Shown here one piece after another: positions 1 to 7,171 of a stretch of 8,214 bases of DNA. This DNA is from JAHFUI01 sp041485905 (GTDB lineage Bacteria > Acidobacteriota > Vicinamibacteria > Vicinamibacterales > CAVVIG01). Under the pieces are notes generated by a model. It did not search any database, was not told the DNA's origin, and worked only from the letters and a program-made list of their open reading frames with translations. A program made the position numbers and the translations under genes. The stretch covers positions 1 through 8,214 of the forward strand of contig JBGPKK010000203.1 of assembly GCA_041485905.1 (NCBI GenBank), given 5' to 3'. The stretch's first letter is position 1. Each line of letters opens with the position of its first letter.

Positions 1-2148
1 AGCGGCGCCGCGCACATCGAAGGAGTCCACCAGCGCACGGACGTTCGTGCCGTTGGCATTCATGACGTACAGGCCCGCCGTCCCTTGTTTGCGGTAGGAG
101 AAGCAGATCAGACGACCGTCGGGTGAGATGGCCGGTGGAGCCACCACGCCGCCGTCGTCGCCTCTCCAGAGCTCGCGTGCCGCGCCGTTTTCGAGCGTCC
201 AGAGTCCGTCCGCGCCGCCTTTGGAGGACAGGTAGGCCAGATAGCTGGGAGCGAAGCGAGGACCAAGGGCACGCGTGTTGGGTGCCGGCACCCGCGTCGC
301 CGCCGCCTCCGTCTGGACGCCATCCGAAACGGGGACCGTCCACAAGCTGGCGGTGGGAGCGGCGATGGTGGCGACCAGACGGCGCGGTCGGGCTTCGCTG
401 ACGGCCACCGAAAGATACTGTTCCGCAATGCCGGAGCTCACCCGGTGCGGGATTCGATGCTCGACATCGACGGCGTACAGCCACTGGCCCGAACCGTCTT
501 CAGCCGTTGCGGAGTAGATCAACGTGCGCGCATCGAGCCACGCTGGATATGCCACCCGGGCGTTGTGATACGTGATTCGCTCCGGCATTGCGGCGGTTTC
601 GGTCTGAGACACGGGGATGCGCCAGATATCCATGTCCTCCGTTGGGGGCGTGCCGCTCACGCAATAAACAAAGCGGCCGTCGGGCGACCACGTCAGATAG
701 TGGTTGTGAACTCCCGGCTGTGCCACGAACATCCGTCTGGGGTTGCTTCCGTTCCGGTCCGCGATGAAGATGGGATCGCCGGGATCTGGGATGTGGTACA
801 CGAGGCTCTTTCCATCAGGCGACCAGACGGGATTCATCCCGTTTTCAACGAAGGGACGCGGAGCGCCGCCTATGGCGGGCGCCAGCCATGAGGTCCATCT
901 CAGAGGTCGTGATGCGATTTGCTGCAGAAACCACACCTGCGCACCGTCTCCGGAGAAGCCCGCGTTGCGGATGGCACCGTTGGCCGTGAGCTGAAACCGT
1001 CCCTTGGTGATGTTGACGAACTCGCCGCTGCCGATCTGGCTGACCCAGGCGTCGACCGGCCCGTCGCGGTCCGAGACAAAGACCGTGAACTTGCCGTCCG
1101 GCGAGATCGCCGCGTCGGCCTCGTCGCCCTCGAAGTCCGTGAGACGCTCGGTCCGCGCGTTGGCGAGCGGGTTCTGCCAGAAATAATCCTTCTCCCACAG
1201 GCGCCACGTGACGGCGGCCGCGACCAGAAGAATGGTCGCCGCAATCCCCGCGACGCGGCCCCAGTGACGGGGGCGCCTCTCCACCCGGGGACTGGCTGGC
1301 GCGACGGCCGTGCTTTGCCGTTGGGCGCGCTTCAAGTCCACGACCAGCTCGCGCATCGATTGGTAGCGCTCGGCCGGATCCTTCTCCAGCGCTTTGTCGA
1401 CGACGGACTGCAGCGCCGACGGCACGTCGTGACCGAGCGGTTCGGGCGCACGGTGGATGATCGTTTGCATGACTTCGAGATCCGTCGCGCCCGCAAACGG
1501 CCGGCGTCCTTCCAGCAACTCGTAGAGGACAACGCCGAACGAAAAAATATCGCTGCGCGCATCGAGCGGCTTTCCCGACGCCTGCTCCGGCGACATGTAG
1601 GCAATCGTGCCGACGACGACGCCCTGCCGGGTGCCGACGGCCGTCACCGCGTGCGAAACGTCGTGACCGCCCTCGAGCAGCTTGGCCAGACCGAAGTCGG
1701 CGAGCTTCGCGTAGCCGTTCTTCGTCACCAGGATGTTCTCGGGCTTGATGTCGCGGTGGAGGATCGCAGCAGCGTGCGCCGCGGCGAGGCCATCGGCGAC
1801 ACCGACGAGGAGCTCGACGATGTGCCGCCACGTGCGCTTCTCGGCGCCCGCCCAATCCTTCAGCGTGCCGCCGTCGATCAGCTCGGTCGCCAGGTAGTGG
1901 CGGCCGTCCAGTTCGCCGGCCTCGAAGACCGTGAGGATGTGCGGATGATTGAGCGACGACGCCGTTTGCGCCTCCTGCTGGAAGCGTCCGAGCGAGGCGG
2001 CGTCGGCGATCTCGGCGGACAGAAACTTGAGCGCGACCGGGCGGTTCAGCCGCGTGTCGCGCGCCAGGTACACTTCGCCCATGCCACCCGCGCCAAGCGC
2101 GGAGAGGATCTCATAGGGGCCGAGTCGAGCGCCTTCGGCAAGGACCAT
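1..2148 (-). CDS. Ser/Thr protein kinase with PD40/TolB-like sensor half (3' end outside window)
   Basis: The frame is open from the ATG at 2148 to the left edge: 716 residues are visible and the C-terminus is missing. Residues about 12-275 form a complete Hanks-type kinase domain: glycine loop GAGGMGEVY (19-27), ATP-binding K41 in VALK, Glu59 as the likely helix-C partner, catalytic HRDIKPEN (131-138), DFG (151-153) and SPE (186-188) closing the activation segment. After a basic, proline-rich linker comes one membrane helix (about 299-317). The rest carries PD40-type repeats with SPDG motifs near 349, 443, 488 and 675, which should fold as a beta-propeller outside the membrane and may sense a ligand. 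By family this is a PknB-like membrane kinase that phosphorylates Ser/Thr; its targets are unknown. The 2148 start gives the same 14-residue lead into GPYEI as the kinases at the right edge. An in-frame ATG at 2172 would add 8 residues. No clear Shine-Dalgarno is seen. Confidence 0.93.
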   Translation of the reverse strand, partial: MVLAEGARLGPYEILSALGAGGMGEVYLARDTRLNRPVALKFLSAEIADAASLGRFQQEAQTASSLNHPHILTVFEAGELDGRHYLATELIDGGTLKDWAGAEKRTWRHIVELLVGVADGLAAAHAAAILHRDIKPENILVTKNGYAKLADFGLAKLLEGGHDVSHAVTAVGTRQGVVVGTIAYMSPEQASGKPLDARSDIFSFGVVLYELLEGRRPFAGATDLEVMQTIIHRAPEPLGHDVPSALQSVVDKALEKDPAERYQSMRELVVDLKRAQRQSTAVAPASPRVERRPRHWGRVAGIAATILLVAAAVTWRLWEKDYFWQNPLANARTERLTDFEGDEADAAISPDGKFTVFVSDRDGPVDAWVSQIGSGEFVNITKGRFQLTANGAIRNAGFSGDGAQVWFLQQIASRPLRWTSWLAPAIGGAPRPFVENGMNPVWSPDGKSLVYHIPDPGDPIFIADRNGSNPRRMFVAQPGVHNHYLTWSPDGRFVYCVSGTPPTEDMDIWRIPVSQTETAAMPERITYHNARVAYPAWLDARTLIYSATAEDGSGQWLYAVDVEHRIPHRVSSGIAEQYLSVAVSEARPRRLVATIAAPTASLWTVPVSDGVQTEAAATRVPAPNTRALGPRFAPSYLAYLSSKGGADGLWTLENGAARELWRGDDGGVVAPPAISPDGRLICFSYRKQGTAGLYVMNANGTNVRALVDSFDVRGAA

Positions 2149-2170
2149 GGAGCAAGGGTGACAAGCGCTC

Positions 2171-2176
2171 ATTCTA
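2171..2176 (-). promoter_or_regulatory. Possible -10 box for the left kinase
   Basis: On the minus strand TAGAAT lies 22 nt before the kinase ATG at 2148, which would give a 5' leader of roughly 16 nt. The matching -35 position has no good TTGACA-like sequence (GGCAAA at 17-bp spacing), so this is a weak prediction resting on the -10 match alone. Confidence 0.25.
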
Positions 2177-2192
2177 GTGCCTGGGTGGCCCC

Positions 2193-2240
2193 TTTTGCCT
2201 GCGCGCTTCTACTTTTGCCTTCTGCCGTTTGCCTTCAACC
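2193..2240 (+). repeat. Degenerate TTTTGCC heptamer array
   Basis: TTTTGCC occurs at 2193-2199 and again at 2213-2219. From 2213 the units run in strict 7-bp register: TTTTGCC, TTCTGCC, GTTTGCC, TTCAACC. The first copy is separated from the rest by 13 nt of related and unrelated sequence. The array sits between divergent genes, just upstream of the TTGACA box at 2251. This resembles short tandemly repeated heptamers known from other bacteria such as cyanobacteria. Any function is unknown. Confidence 0.6.
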
Positions 2241-2250
2241 TTCGAAGCCC

Positions 2251-2279
2251 TTGACATTCCTGCGGCGGTGCGCCATTTT
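2251..2279 (+). promoter_or_regulatory. Candidate sigma70-type promoter for the bicupin operon
   Basis: A perfect TTGACA (2251-2256) is followed after 17 bp by CATTTT (2274-2279), which matches TATAAT at only 3 of 6 positions. A start near 2286 would leave a leader of about 48 nt before the ATG at 2334. The strong -35 and ideal spacing support it; the poor -10 weakens it. It is the only good promoter candidate seen for the three-gene unit. Confidence 0.4.
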
Positions 2280-2333
2280 CCTTGTCGCCGATCACGATCT
2301 TGATGCCCGCCAACGCCGCACCGTAGGAACGCT

Positions 2334-3194
2334 ATGCATTACATCGGAAAGTTTGCCGAGAGCGCGCTCGCCGCACATGCCGTATCCAAGAACCACAGCC
2401 AGGGATACACGGAGGCCGCGCTCGTGGACCACTCCTCTGGCTCGGTCCACACGGGCCTGAGCGTCGCGCAGCTGGCAGCCGGCGGCACGCTCGCGCCGCA
2501 CGTCCACTCGTACGAAGAGGGCTTCTACATCCTCTCGGGACAGGCCTTCGTCTGCATCAACGACCAGACCTACCGGCTGGCCCCAGGCGACTACGGCTGC
2601 ATCAAAGTGGGCACGCCCCACGCGTGGCGACAGGCCGGGCCGGACGCGGTCCGCTGGCTGCAGCACTCCGCGCCGCAGCCCAAGCCGCACGGCATGGAGC
2701 GCGACACGTTCTTCCCGAAAAACGGAAAGATTCCGGACGAAGGCGCGCCGCTCGATCCAAACGATCCGAAAGGGAATCTTCTGGGCCATTTCGACGTCAG
2801 CCAGATTCCGCCGGGCGAAGAAGGACGCATGGTCTCGGGCGGCCTCAAAGGCGTCTTCCTGAAATGGCTCATCGACGAAAAATTCGGCGCCGTGCACCAC
2901 CGCCTGCTGTTCATCGAGTATCTGCCCGGCGTCGGCATCGGCCCGCACGACCACACGTACGAAGAGGCGTATTTCATCCTGAGCGGCGAGGTGGAAGCCG
3001 TCATGGACGGCAGACGCTATCTGGCCAAGCCCGGCGACGTCCTGTGGACCGGCACCGGCTGCGTACACGCCTTCAAGAACATCAGCCAGAAGCCGGTCCG
3101 CTGGCTGGAGACCTTCTCGCCCCAGCCGCCCAGAGAGAACGTCTTCCGCTTCATGGCGGAGTGGGATCAAAAAGCTAAAGAGCTCGAGGGGTAG
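2334..3194 (+). CDS. Bicupin (two-domain cupin) metalloprotein, substrate unknown
   Basis: The protein has 286 residues and two cupin domains that look like an internal duplication: PH(V/D)H(S/T)YEE..(F/Y).ILSG occurs in both halves, as do YRLAPGD/YLAKPGD and VRWL...(A/S)PQP. Both halves keep the full 3-His-1-Glu metal set: H56, H58, E62, H96 in the first and H205, H207, E211, H245 in the second, so two metal sites are likely. There is no signal peptide, so it should be cytoplasmic. Family knowledge allows dioxygenase, isomerase or aminohydrolase activity; the exact reaction cannot be read off. (S)-ureidoglycine aminohydrolase is also a bicupin, but as I recall its metal motif has a different order. 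An AGGA (2325-2328) sits 5 nt before the ATG. The stop is 4 nt before the amidohydrolase start, so the two are probably co-translated and act on the same pathway. Confidence 0.9.
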   Translation: MHYIGKFAESALAAHAVSKNHSQGYTEAALVDHSSGSVHTGLSVAQLAAGGTLAPHVHSYEEGFYILSGQAFVCINDQTYRLAPGDYGCIKVGTPHAWRQAGPDAVRWLQHSAPQPKPHGMERDTFFPKNGKIPDEGAPLDPNDPKGNLLGHFDVSQIPPGEEGRMVSGGLKGVFLKWLIDEKFGAVHHRLLFIEYLPGVGIGPHDHTYEEAYFILSGEVEAVMDGRRYLAKPGDVLWTGTGCVHAFKNISQKPVRWLETFSPQPPRENVFRFMAEWDQKAKELEG

Positions 3195-3198
3195 AAGG

Positions 3199-4548
3199 GT
3201 GACCGGGCGCACGCTCATTCGCGGCGGCTACATCCTGACGCTCGACAAGCACATTGGCGATCTGCCCGGCGGCGACCTCCTTATAGAGAACGGCAAGATC
3301 GTGCAAATCGCGCGCGCGCTAGATGTCGCCGACGCCGAGATCGTCGACGCCACCAACCGCATCGTGCTCCCCGGCTTCGTCGATACACACCGCCATACCT
3401 GGCAGACGCCGGTGCGGGGCATCCTCCCGAGCTGCACGCTCGACGAGTACTTCTCCGGCATGCTGGACAACATCGGCACGAGGTACCGTCCTGACGACGT
3501 GTACGCCGCCAATCTGGTCGGCGCGCTCGAGGCGCTCAACGCCGGCATCACGACACTCCTCGACTGGTCCCACGTCAACAACACGCCGGATCACTCGGAC
3601 GAAGCGATCCGCGGGTTGACCGACTCCGGCATCCGCGCCGTCTACGCGCACGGTGTCCCGGTGGGCGCCGAGTGGTGGAGTCTGAGCCCGCACAACCATC
3701 CCGAAGACATTCGCCGCCTCCGCACGCGCTACTTCTCCTCCGAGGATCAGCTCCTGACGCTCGCGCTCGCGGCGCGGGCGCCCGGCAACACCACGTCGGA
3801 CGTCGCCCGCCACGACTGGCGGCTGGCACGCGAGGTGGGCGCGCGGATCAGTGTCCACGTCGGCATGCGTCTGACCGGCGTCCACGTCCATCACGTGCTG
3901 ACGCTCCACGAGCTCGGGCTCATGGGCCCGGACACGATTTACATCCACTGCACCGACTCGACCGACGAGGAGCTCGATCTGATTGCCAGCACCGGCGGCT
4001 CCGCGTCGCTGGCGCCGTTCGTCGAGATGCTCATGGGCCACGGCGTGCCGCCGACCGGCAGACTGCTCGCTCGCGGAGTCCGGCCGTCGCTCAGCGTGGA
4101 TGTCGTCTCGAGCGTGCCGGGCGACATGTTCACGCAGATGCGCACGGCGCTCGTGCAGGAGCGCATCCTGTCGTTCACGCACACGCCCGACATCGCGTTC
4201 GCGCCAACGTTGACCCACCGCGATGTGCTGGAGTTTGCGACGATCGACGGCGCGCGCACCTGCGCGCTCGATCACAAAATCGGCACGCTCACACCCGGCA
4301 AGCAGGCCGACATCATCATGATTCGGACCGATCAGGTGAACGTCGCGCCGCTCATCGATCCGGTGGCAACCGTCGTCATCTGCGCGGACACGTCGAACGT
4401 CGATTCGGTGTTCGTCGCCGGTCGTGCAATGAAACGGAATGGCCAGTTGGTCGGGGTGGACATGACGCGGATGGTTCGACTGGTGGAAAGCGCCCGCGAC
4501 TATCTGCTCGGCAAGGCCGGGCTGCTGCCGGAGTGGCTGAAGCAGTGA
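3199..4548 (+). CDS. Amidohydrolase, cytosine deaminase / TRZ-ATZ-like
   Basis: This is a 449-residue amidohydrolase-superfamily enzyme of the usual length. It has a small N-terminal beta domain, a TIM barrel entered at PGFVDTHRH, and a return to the beta domain at GTLTPGKQADIIMI (362-375). Likely metal ligands are H64 and H66 (strand 1), H220 (strand 5, ISVHVGM), H250 (strand 6, IYIHCT) and D301 (strand 8, LSVDVVSS). Related deaminases usually have a catalytic Glu three residues after the strand-5 His; here that position is M223, so another group must serve or the chemistry differs. The EMLMGHG segment (276-282) is a conspicuous conserved-looking stretch. The expected reaction is hydrolytic deamination or C-N/C-Cl hydrolysis of a heterocycle; the substrate is unknown. 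The start is GTG at 3199, with GAGGGG (3186-3191) 7 nt upstream inside the end of the bicupin gene, suggesting translational coupling. It is cytoplasmic. Confidence 0.9.
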   Translation: MTGRTLIRGGYILTLDKHIGDLPGGDLLIENGKIVQIARALDVADAEIVDATNRIVLPGFVDTHRHTWQTPVRGILPSCTLDEYFSGMLDNIGTRYRPDDVYAANLVGALEALNAGITTLLDWSHVNNTPDHSDEAIRGLTDSGIRAVYAHGVPVGAEWWSLSPHNHPEDIRRLRTRYFSSEDQLLTLALAARAPGNTTSDVARHDWRLAREVGARISVHVGMRLTGVHVHHVLTLHELGLMGPDTIYIHCTDSTDEELDLIASTGGSASLAPFVEMLMGHGVPPTGRLLARGVRPSLSVDVVSSVPGDMFTQMRTALVQERILSFTHTPDIAFAPTLTHRDVLEFATIDGARTCALDHKIGTLTPGKQADIIMIRTDQVNVAPLIDPVATVVICADTSNVDSVFVAGRAMKRNGQLVGVDMTRMVRLVESARDYLLGKAGLLPEWLKQ

Positions 4549-5135
4549 TCGACGTGAGAGTCGCATTGTCACTGGCTCTTATCCTGTTCGTGGCGACCCA
4601 AGCCGCGAGCGCCGCGCATTGGCCGCCGGGTGCGATGATTCGCGTGTGGATCGATCCGGCCGGTGCGCCTGCGGGCGGGGACGTCCTGGTCGAGCGCGCG
4701 ATCAAGACGTGGACCGACGCCGCGCAGGGACGCTTCGGGCTCGAGCGGACGATGAGCAGGGACACCGCGGGCGTGCGCGTGCACTTCTTCACGAAAGACT
4801 GGCGCTATGGGATGACCCAGGCACGCCCCGATCCGGTCACCGGTCTCATTACGGAAGCCGAAGTGGTCGTCGCCGCCGACGCCGACGGCGACGCGCTGGA
4901 CCGCCGCATCGTCGTTTACCTGACGGCGCTGCACGAGCTCGGCCACGCGCTGGGCCTTCCGCACAGCGCCGACATCAACGACATCATGTATTTGTTCCGC
5001 GTGGAAGGCGACGGCGAGCGGTTCTTCGGCGCGTATAGACGACGGCTTCGTTCGGCCGACGATATCGGCTCGGCGCGCGCGACCGGCCTGTCGATGGAGG
5101 ACGAGCGGGTGCTTCGAGCGCTGTACGACCGATGA
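4545..5135 (+). CDS. Secreted matrixin-like zinc metalloprotease
   Basis: The 196-residue product begins with a signal peptide: Arg at 5, a hydrophobic core ALSLALILFV (7-16), and a probable cleavage after ASA (21-23). The mature protein carries HELGHALGLPHS at 130-141, with H130, H134 and H140 as zinc ligands and E131 as catalytic base. Met148 in DIMY is the Met-turn of metzincins, so it belongs to the matrixin/M10-type peptidases. The catalytic domain is small and has no visible propeptide or C-terminal accessory domain. The GTG at 4545 overlaps the amidohydrolase stop by 4 nt (GTGA), with GGAG at 4530-4533 as a possible ribosome site. A second GTG at 4554 would lose only three residues and keep the signal peptide. 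It probably shares the bicupin-amidohydrolase transcript. A link between an exported protease and this metabolic pair is not obvious, so the grouping may be only positional. Confidence 0.87.
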   Translation: MIDVRVALSLALILFVATQAASAAHWPPGAMIRVWIDPAGAPAGGDVLVERAIKTWTDAAQGRFGLERTMSRDTAGVRVHFFTKDWRYGMTQARPDPVTGLITEAEVVVAADADGDALDRRIVVYLTALHELGHALGLPHSADINDIMYLFRVEGDGERFFGAYRRRLRSADDIGSARATGLSMEDERVLRALYDR

Positions 5136-5140
5136 TGGCC

Positions 5141-5182
5141 GTCGACTGATGACCGACGACTGTCGACTGACGACTGTCGACG
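5141..5182 (+). repeat. Six-unit degenerate GTCGACT heptamer array
   Basis: The units run in exact 7-bp register from 5141: GTCGACT, GATGACC, GACGACT, GTCGACT, GACGACT, GTCGACG. The palindrome GTCGAC recurs at 5141, 5162 and 5176, so several short hairpins (6-bp stems) are possible. The array fills almost the whole 48-nt gap between two convergent genes, ending one base before the quinoprotein stop codon. No classic GC stem plus T-run terminator is present, so the array is the only candidate for transcript-end structure here. Confidence 0.7.
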
Positions 5183-5183
5183 G

Positions 5184-7145
5184 TTACTCCATCAGACCAA
5201 AAGCGATGATATTGGACCCCGCCGCGACGGCGACATACTGCTTGTTGTCGAACAGGTACGTCATCGGCGACGCCTTCCACAGCTGGCTGGTCTGAAAGCT
5301 CCACAGCCGCTTTCCATTCGCCGCATCAGCGGCCATCAACGCGCCGCTGTCTTCGCCGAAAATCACCACGCCACCGGCCGTGCTCAGCGTGCCGCCCCAC
5401 GAGCTCACCGATCCTGTCTGCGGCAGCTCCCACACGGCCTTGCCCGTGTGGATGTCGATCGCGCGGAGCACTCTCTGCGCCGGCTCGTCGGGCGCCTGAC
5501 GGAACGATCCGCCCATGAACCCCTTCCCCGCTTCCCAATCCATCGGCGTCCTGGTGAAGATGCCGCACTTGTCGTTGGTCTGCACGTAATACAAACCGGT
5601 CTGCGGGTTGAAGGACGTGGAGTACCAGTTCGACGCGCCGTCGAGCGACGGGCACACACGTTTGCCCTCGAGCGACGGTTCCATGTTCGGTACTTTGATC
5701 GGACGTCCTTCCGGCGTGAGCCCGGTCGCCCACGTGACGTTCTTCACGTACTGCGTCCCGAAGAGGAATTTTCCGTCGGTGCGATCGAGCACGTAGAAGA
5801 AGCCGTTGCGGTTGGCCTGCACCAGCAGCTTTCTGGGCGCCCCCTGCCAGTTCGCGTCCACAAGCGCCGGCGGCTCCTGCGCGTCGTAGTCCCACACGTC
5901 GTGCGGGGTGAACTGAAAGTGCCACTTCAGTCGGCCGGTCTTCAGATCGAGCGCCAGGATCGAGTCTGAATAGAGGTTGTCGCCGCCGCGGTCGTCGCCG
6001 ATCAGATCCGGCGACGGGTTGCCGGCCGGCCAGTACAAGGTGTCCAGCATTGGATCGTACGCGCCGGTCATCCACGTCGTCGCGCCCGGATGCTCGATGC
6101 CTTTTCCCTGCCACGTCTCCGAAGCGCGCTCACCGGGGCGCGGAGCGGTCCAGAAGCGCCAGACCTCCTTGCCGGTTGACTGATCGAACGCGGCCACAAC
6201 GCCGCGCACGCCTTCGTCGCCGCCCGAGGTGCCGGTGACCACCAGATTTCCGACCGGCAGCGGGGCACCGGTCGCGTTGTAGTTCTGGTGCCAGTCGGCC
6301 ATCTCCGTTTCCCAGAGGAGCGCGCCGGTGGATCGGTTGAGCGCGATGATGTGCGCGTGGTCGGTGACCATGAAGACGCGCTCGCCCGCGACCGCGACGC
6401 CGCGATTCACACCGCCGGCGGCGTTGCCGATGAGGCCTTTGGTGCGTGGACGCTGGTACTGCCAGATCTCCCGGCCGCTGCCCGCGTCGAGCGCGTAGCA
6501 CTCGTTGGCGCTGGTGACGTACATCACGCCGCTCGCCACGACCGGCGTCACCTGCAGGTTCGACGTGTTCCGCAACGAGAAGATCCACTTCGGCGCCATC
6601 CGGCCGACGTTGCTCTTGTTGATCTGATTGAGGACGCTGTATCGGCTACCGGTCGTCTGCCCGTTGTAACTCGGCCAGTCGGCCTGCGATGTGACGCTGC
6701 GGTACTTCTGGCCGCTCTTGCGGAGCAGGTGGATTTGTCGATCGTCGCCCAGCAGCTGCAGGTCGTCCGAGCTTTGATTGAAGACGAGACCCGCAAGCGA
6801 CCCGCCGCCGGTCAGCGTGACAGATGTGCGAAGAGGTCCGGACCCCGTCCGTGGGCGCAGCGTGCGGAGGTACCGGATGAGATCGCTTGTTTCAGTGTCG
6901 CTCAGGCTCGCAAACGCCGGCATGCCGGCGGCAGGCAGCCCCTGTCGAAAGAGCGCGGTCAGATCCTGATCGCTTCGCGTGGGGACGCGCGTCGAAATGC
7001 CCGGACCCAGCTCGCCTCCGTTGGCGTCGCTGCCATGACATCCGGCGCATCGGCTGACGAAGACCTGCCGCCCGGCGTCGGGGGCCTGCGCCAGCACAAT
7101 CTGGAGCGAGATCAGTGCGAAAGAGAACGGAACGAGAATTCGCAT
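5184..7145 (-). CDS. PQQ-dependent dehydrogenase with N-terminal cytochrome c domain
   Basis: The 653-residue protein starts with a signal peptide (cleavage near residue 20). A small c-type cytochrome follows, with haem site CAGCH (33-37) and likely axial Met75 in GMPAF. A linker beta domain (about 104-150) leads into an eight-bladed PQQ propeller beginning at DWPSYNG (156-162). Repeated docking motifs end in Trp (REIW, ALLW, KEVW, RLKW, KAVW, KRLW). Predicted active-site residues by family alignment are W358 (PQQ stacking), N376 (metal), D419 (base) and R446 (PQQ contact). D421 gives WDYD, the Asp-x-Asp seen in lanthanide-type enzymes. The usual metal Glu before GVRG is Asp310, and the usual vicinal Cys pair is Ala242-Ala243. 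It should oxidise an alcohol, aldehyde or sugar in the periplasm and pass electrons to its own haem. Most quinohaemoproteins carry the cytochrome at the C-terminus, so this order differs. It lies 26 nt after the GlcG-like gene, with no strong Shine-Dalgarno. Confidence 0.93.
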   Translation of the reverse strand: MRILVPFSFALISLQIVLAQAPDAGRQVFVSRCAGCHGSDANGGELGPGISTRVPTRSDQDLTALFRQGLPAAGMPAFASLSDTETSDLIRYLRTLRPRTGSGPLRTSVTLTGGGSLAGLVFNQSSDDLQLLGDDRQIHLLRKSGQKYRSVTSQADWPSYNGQTTGSRYSVLNQINKSNVGRMAPKWIFSLRNTSNLQVTPVVASGVMYVTSANECYALDAGSGREIWQYQRPRTKGLIGNAAGGVNRGVAVAGERVFMVTDHAHIIALNRSTGALLWETEMADWHQNYNATGAPLPVGNLVVTGTSGGDEGVRGVVAAFDQSTGKEVWRFWTAPRPGERASETWQGKGIEHPGATTWMTGAYDPMLDTLYWPAGNPSPDLIGDDRGGDNLYSDSILALDLKTGRLKWHFQFTPHDVWDYDAQEPPALVDANWQGAPRKLLVQANRNGFFYVLDRTDGKFLFGTQYVKNVTWATGLTPEGRPIKVPNMEPSLEGKRVCPSLDGASNWYSTSFNPQTGLYYVQTNDKCGIFTRTPMDWEAGKGFMGGSFRQAPDEPAQRVLRAIDIHTGKAVWELPQTGSVSSWGGTLSTAGGVVIFGEDSGALMAADAANGKRLWSFQTSQLWKASPMTYLFDNKQYVAVAAGSNIIAFGLME

Positions 7146-7171
7146 ATCGGTACTCTACTCGGCTAACCGCG

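Noticed and set aside
919..2460. A 513-codon open frame on the plus strand opposite the left kinase
   Set aside because: It is antisense to a kinase with all catalytic motifs in place, its translation is Arg-rich with no recognisable domain, and it overlaps the bicupin start. GC-rich codon bias explains it.
2334..3194. A firm (S)-ureidoglycine aminohydrolase (AllE) call
   Set aside because: The size and bicupin fold fit, but both domains have the ordinary His-x-His...Glu...His pattern, and no allantoin genes are nearby.
2292..3218. A 308-codon minus-strand frame opposite the bicupin
   Set aside because: It is the antisense shadow of a clear two-domain cupin; the product shows no motifs of its own.
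3672..4544. An upstream extension of the metalloprotease frame
   Set aside because: It overlaps the amidohydrolase in another frame and reads Arg/His-rich noise; the signal peptide begins only after 4545.
3319..4572. A 417-codon minus-strand frame opposite the amidohydrolase
   Set aside because: It is antisense to a well-conserved enzyme and its composition is low-complexity Arg/His/Asp-rich.
5141..5182. A CRISPR-like array
   Set aside because: The units are 7 bp in direct tandem with no spacers, so this is a short tandem repeat.
5141..5183. A rho-independent terminator between the convergent genes
   Set aside because: Only 6-bp GTCGAC stems can form and no T-run follows on either strand.
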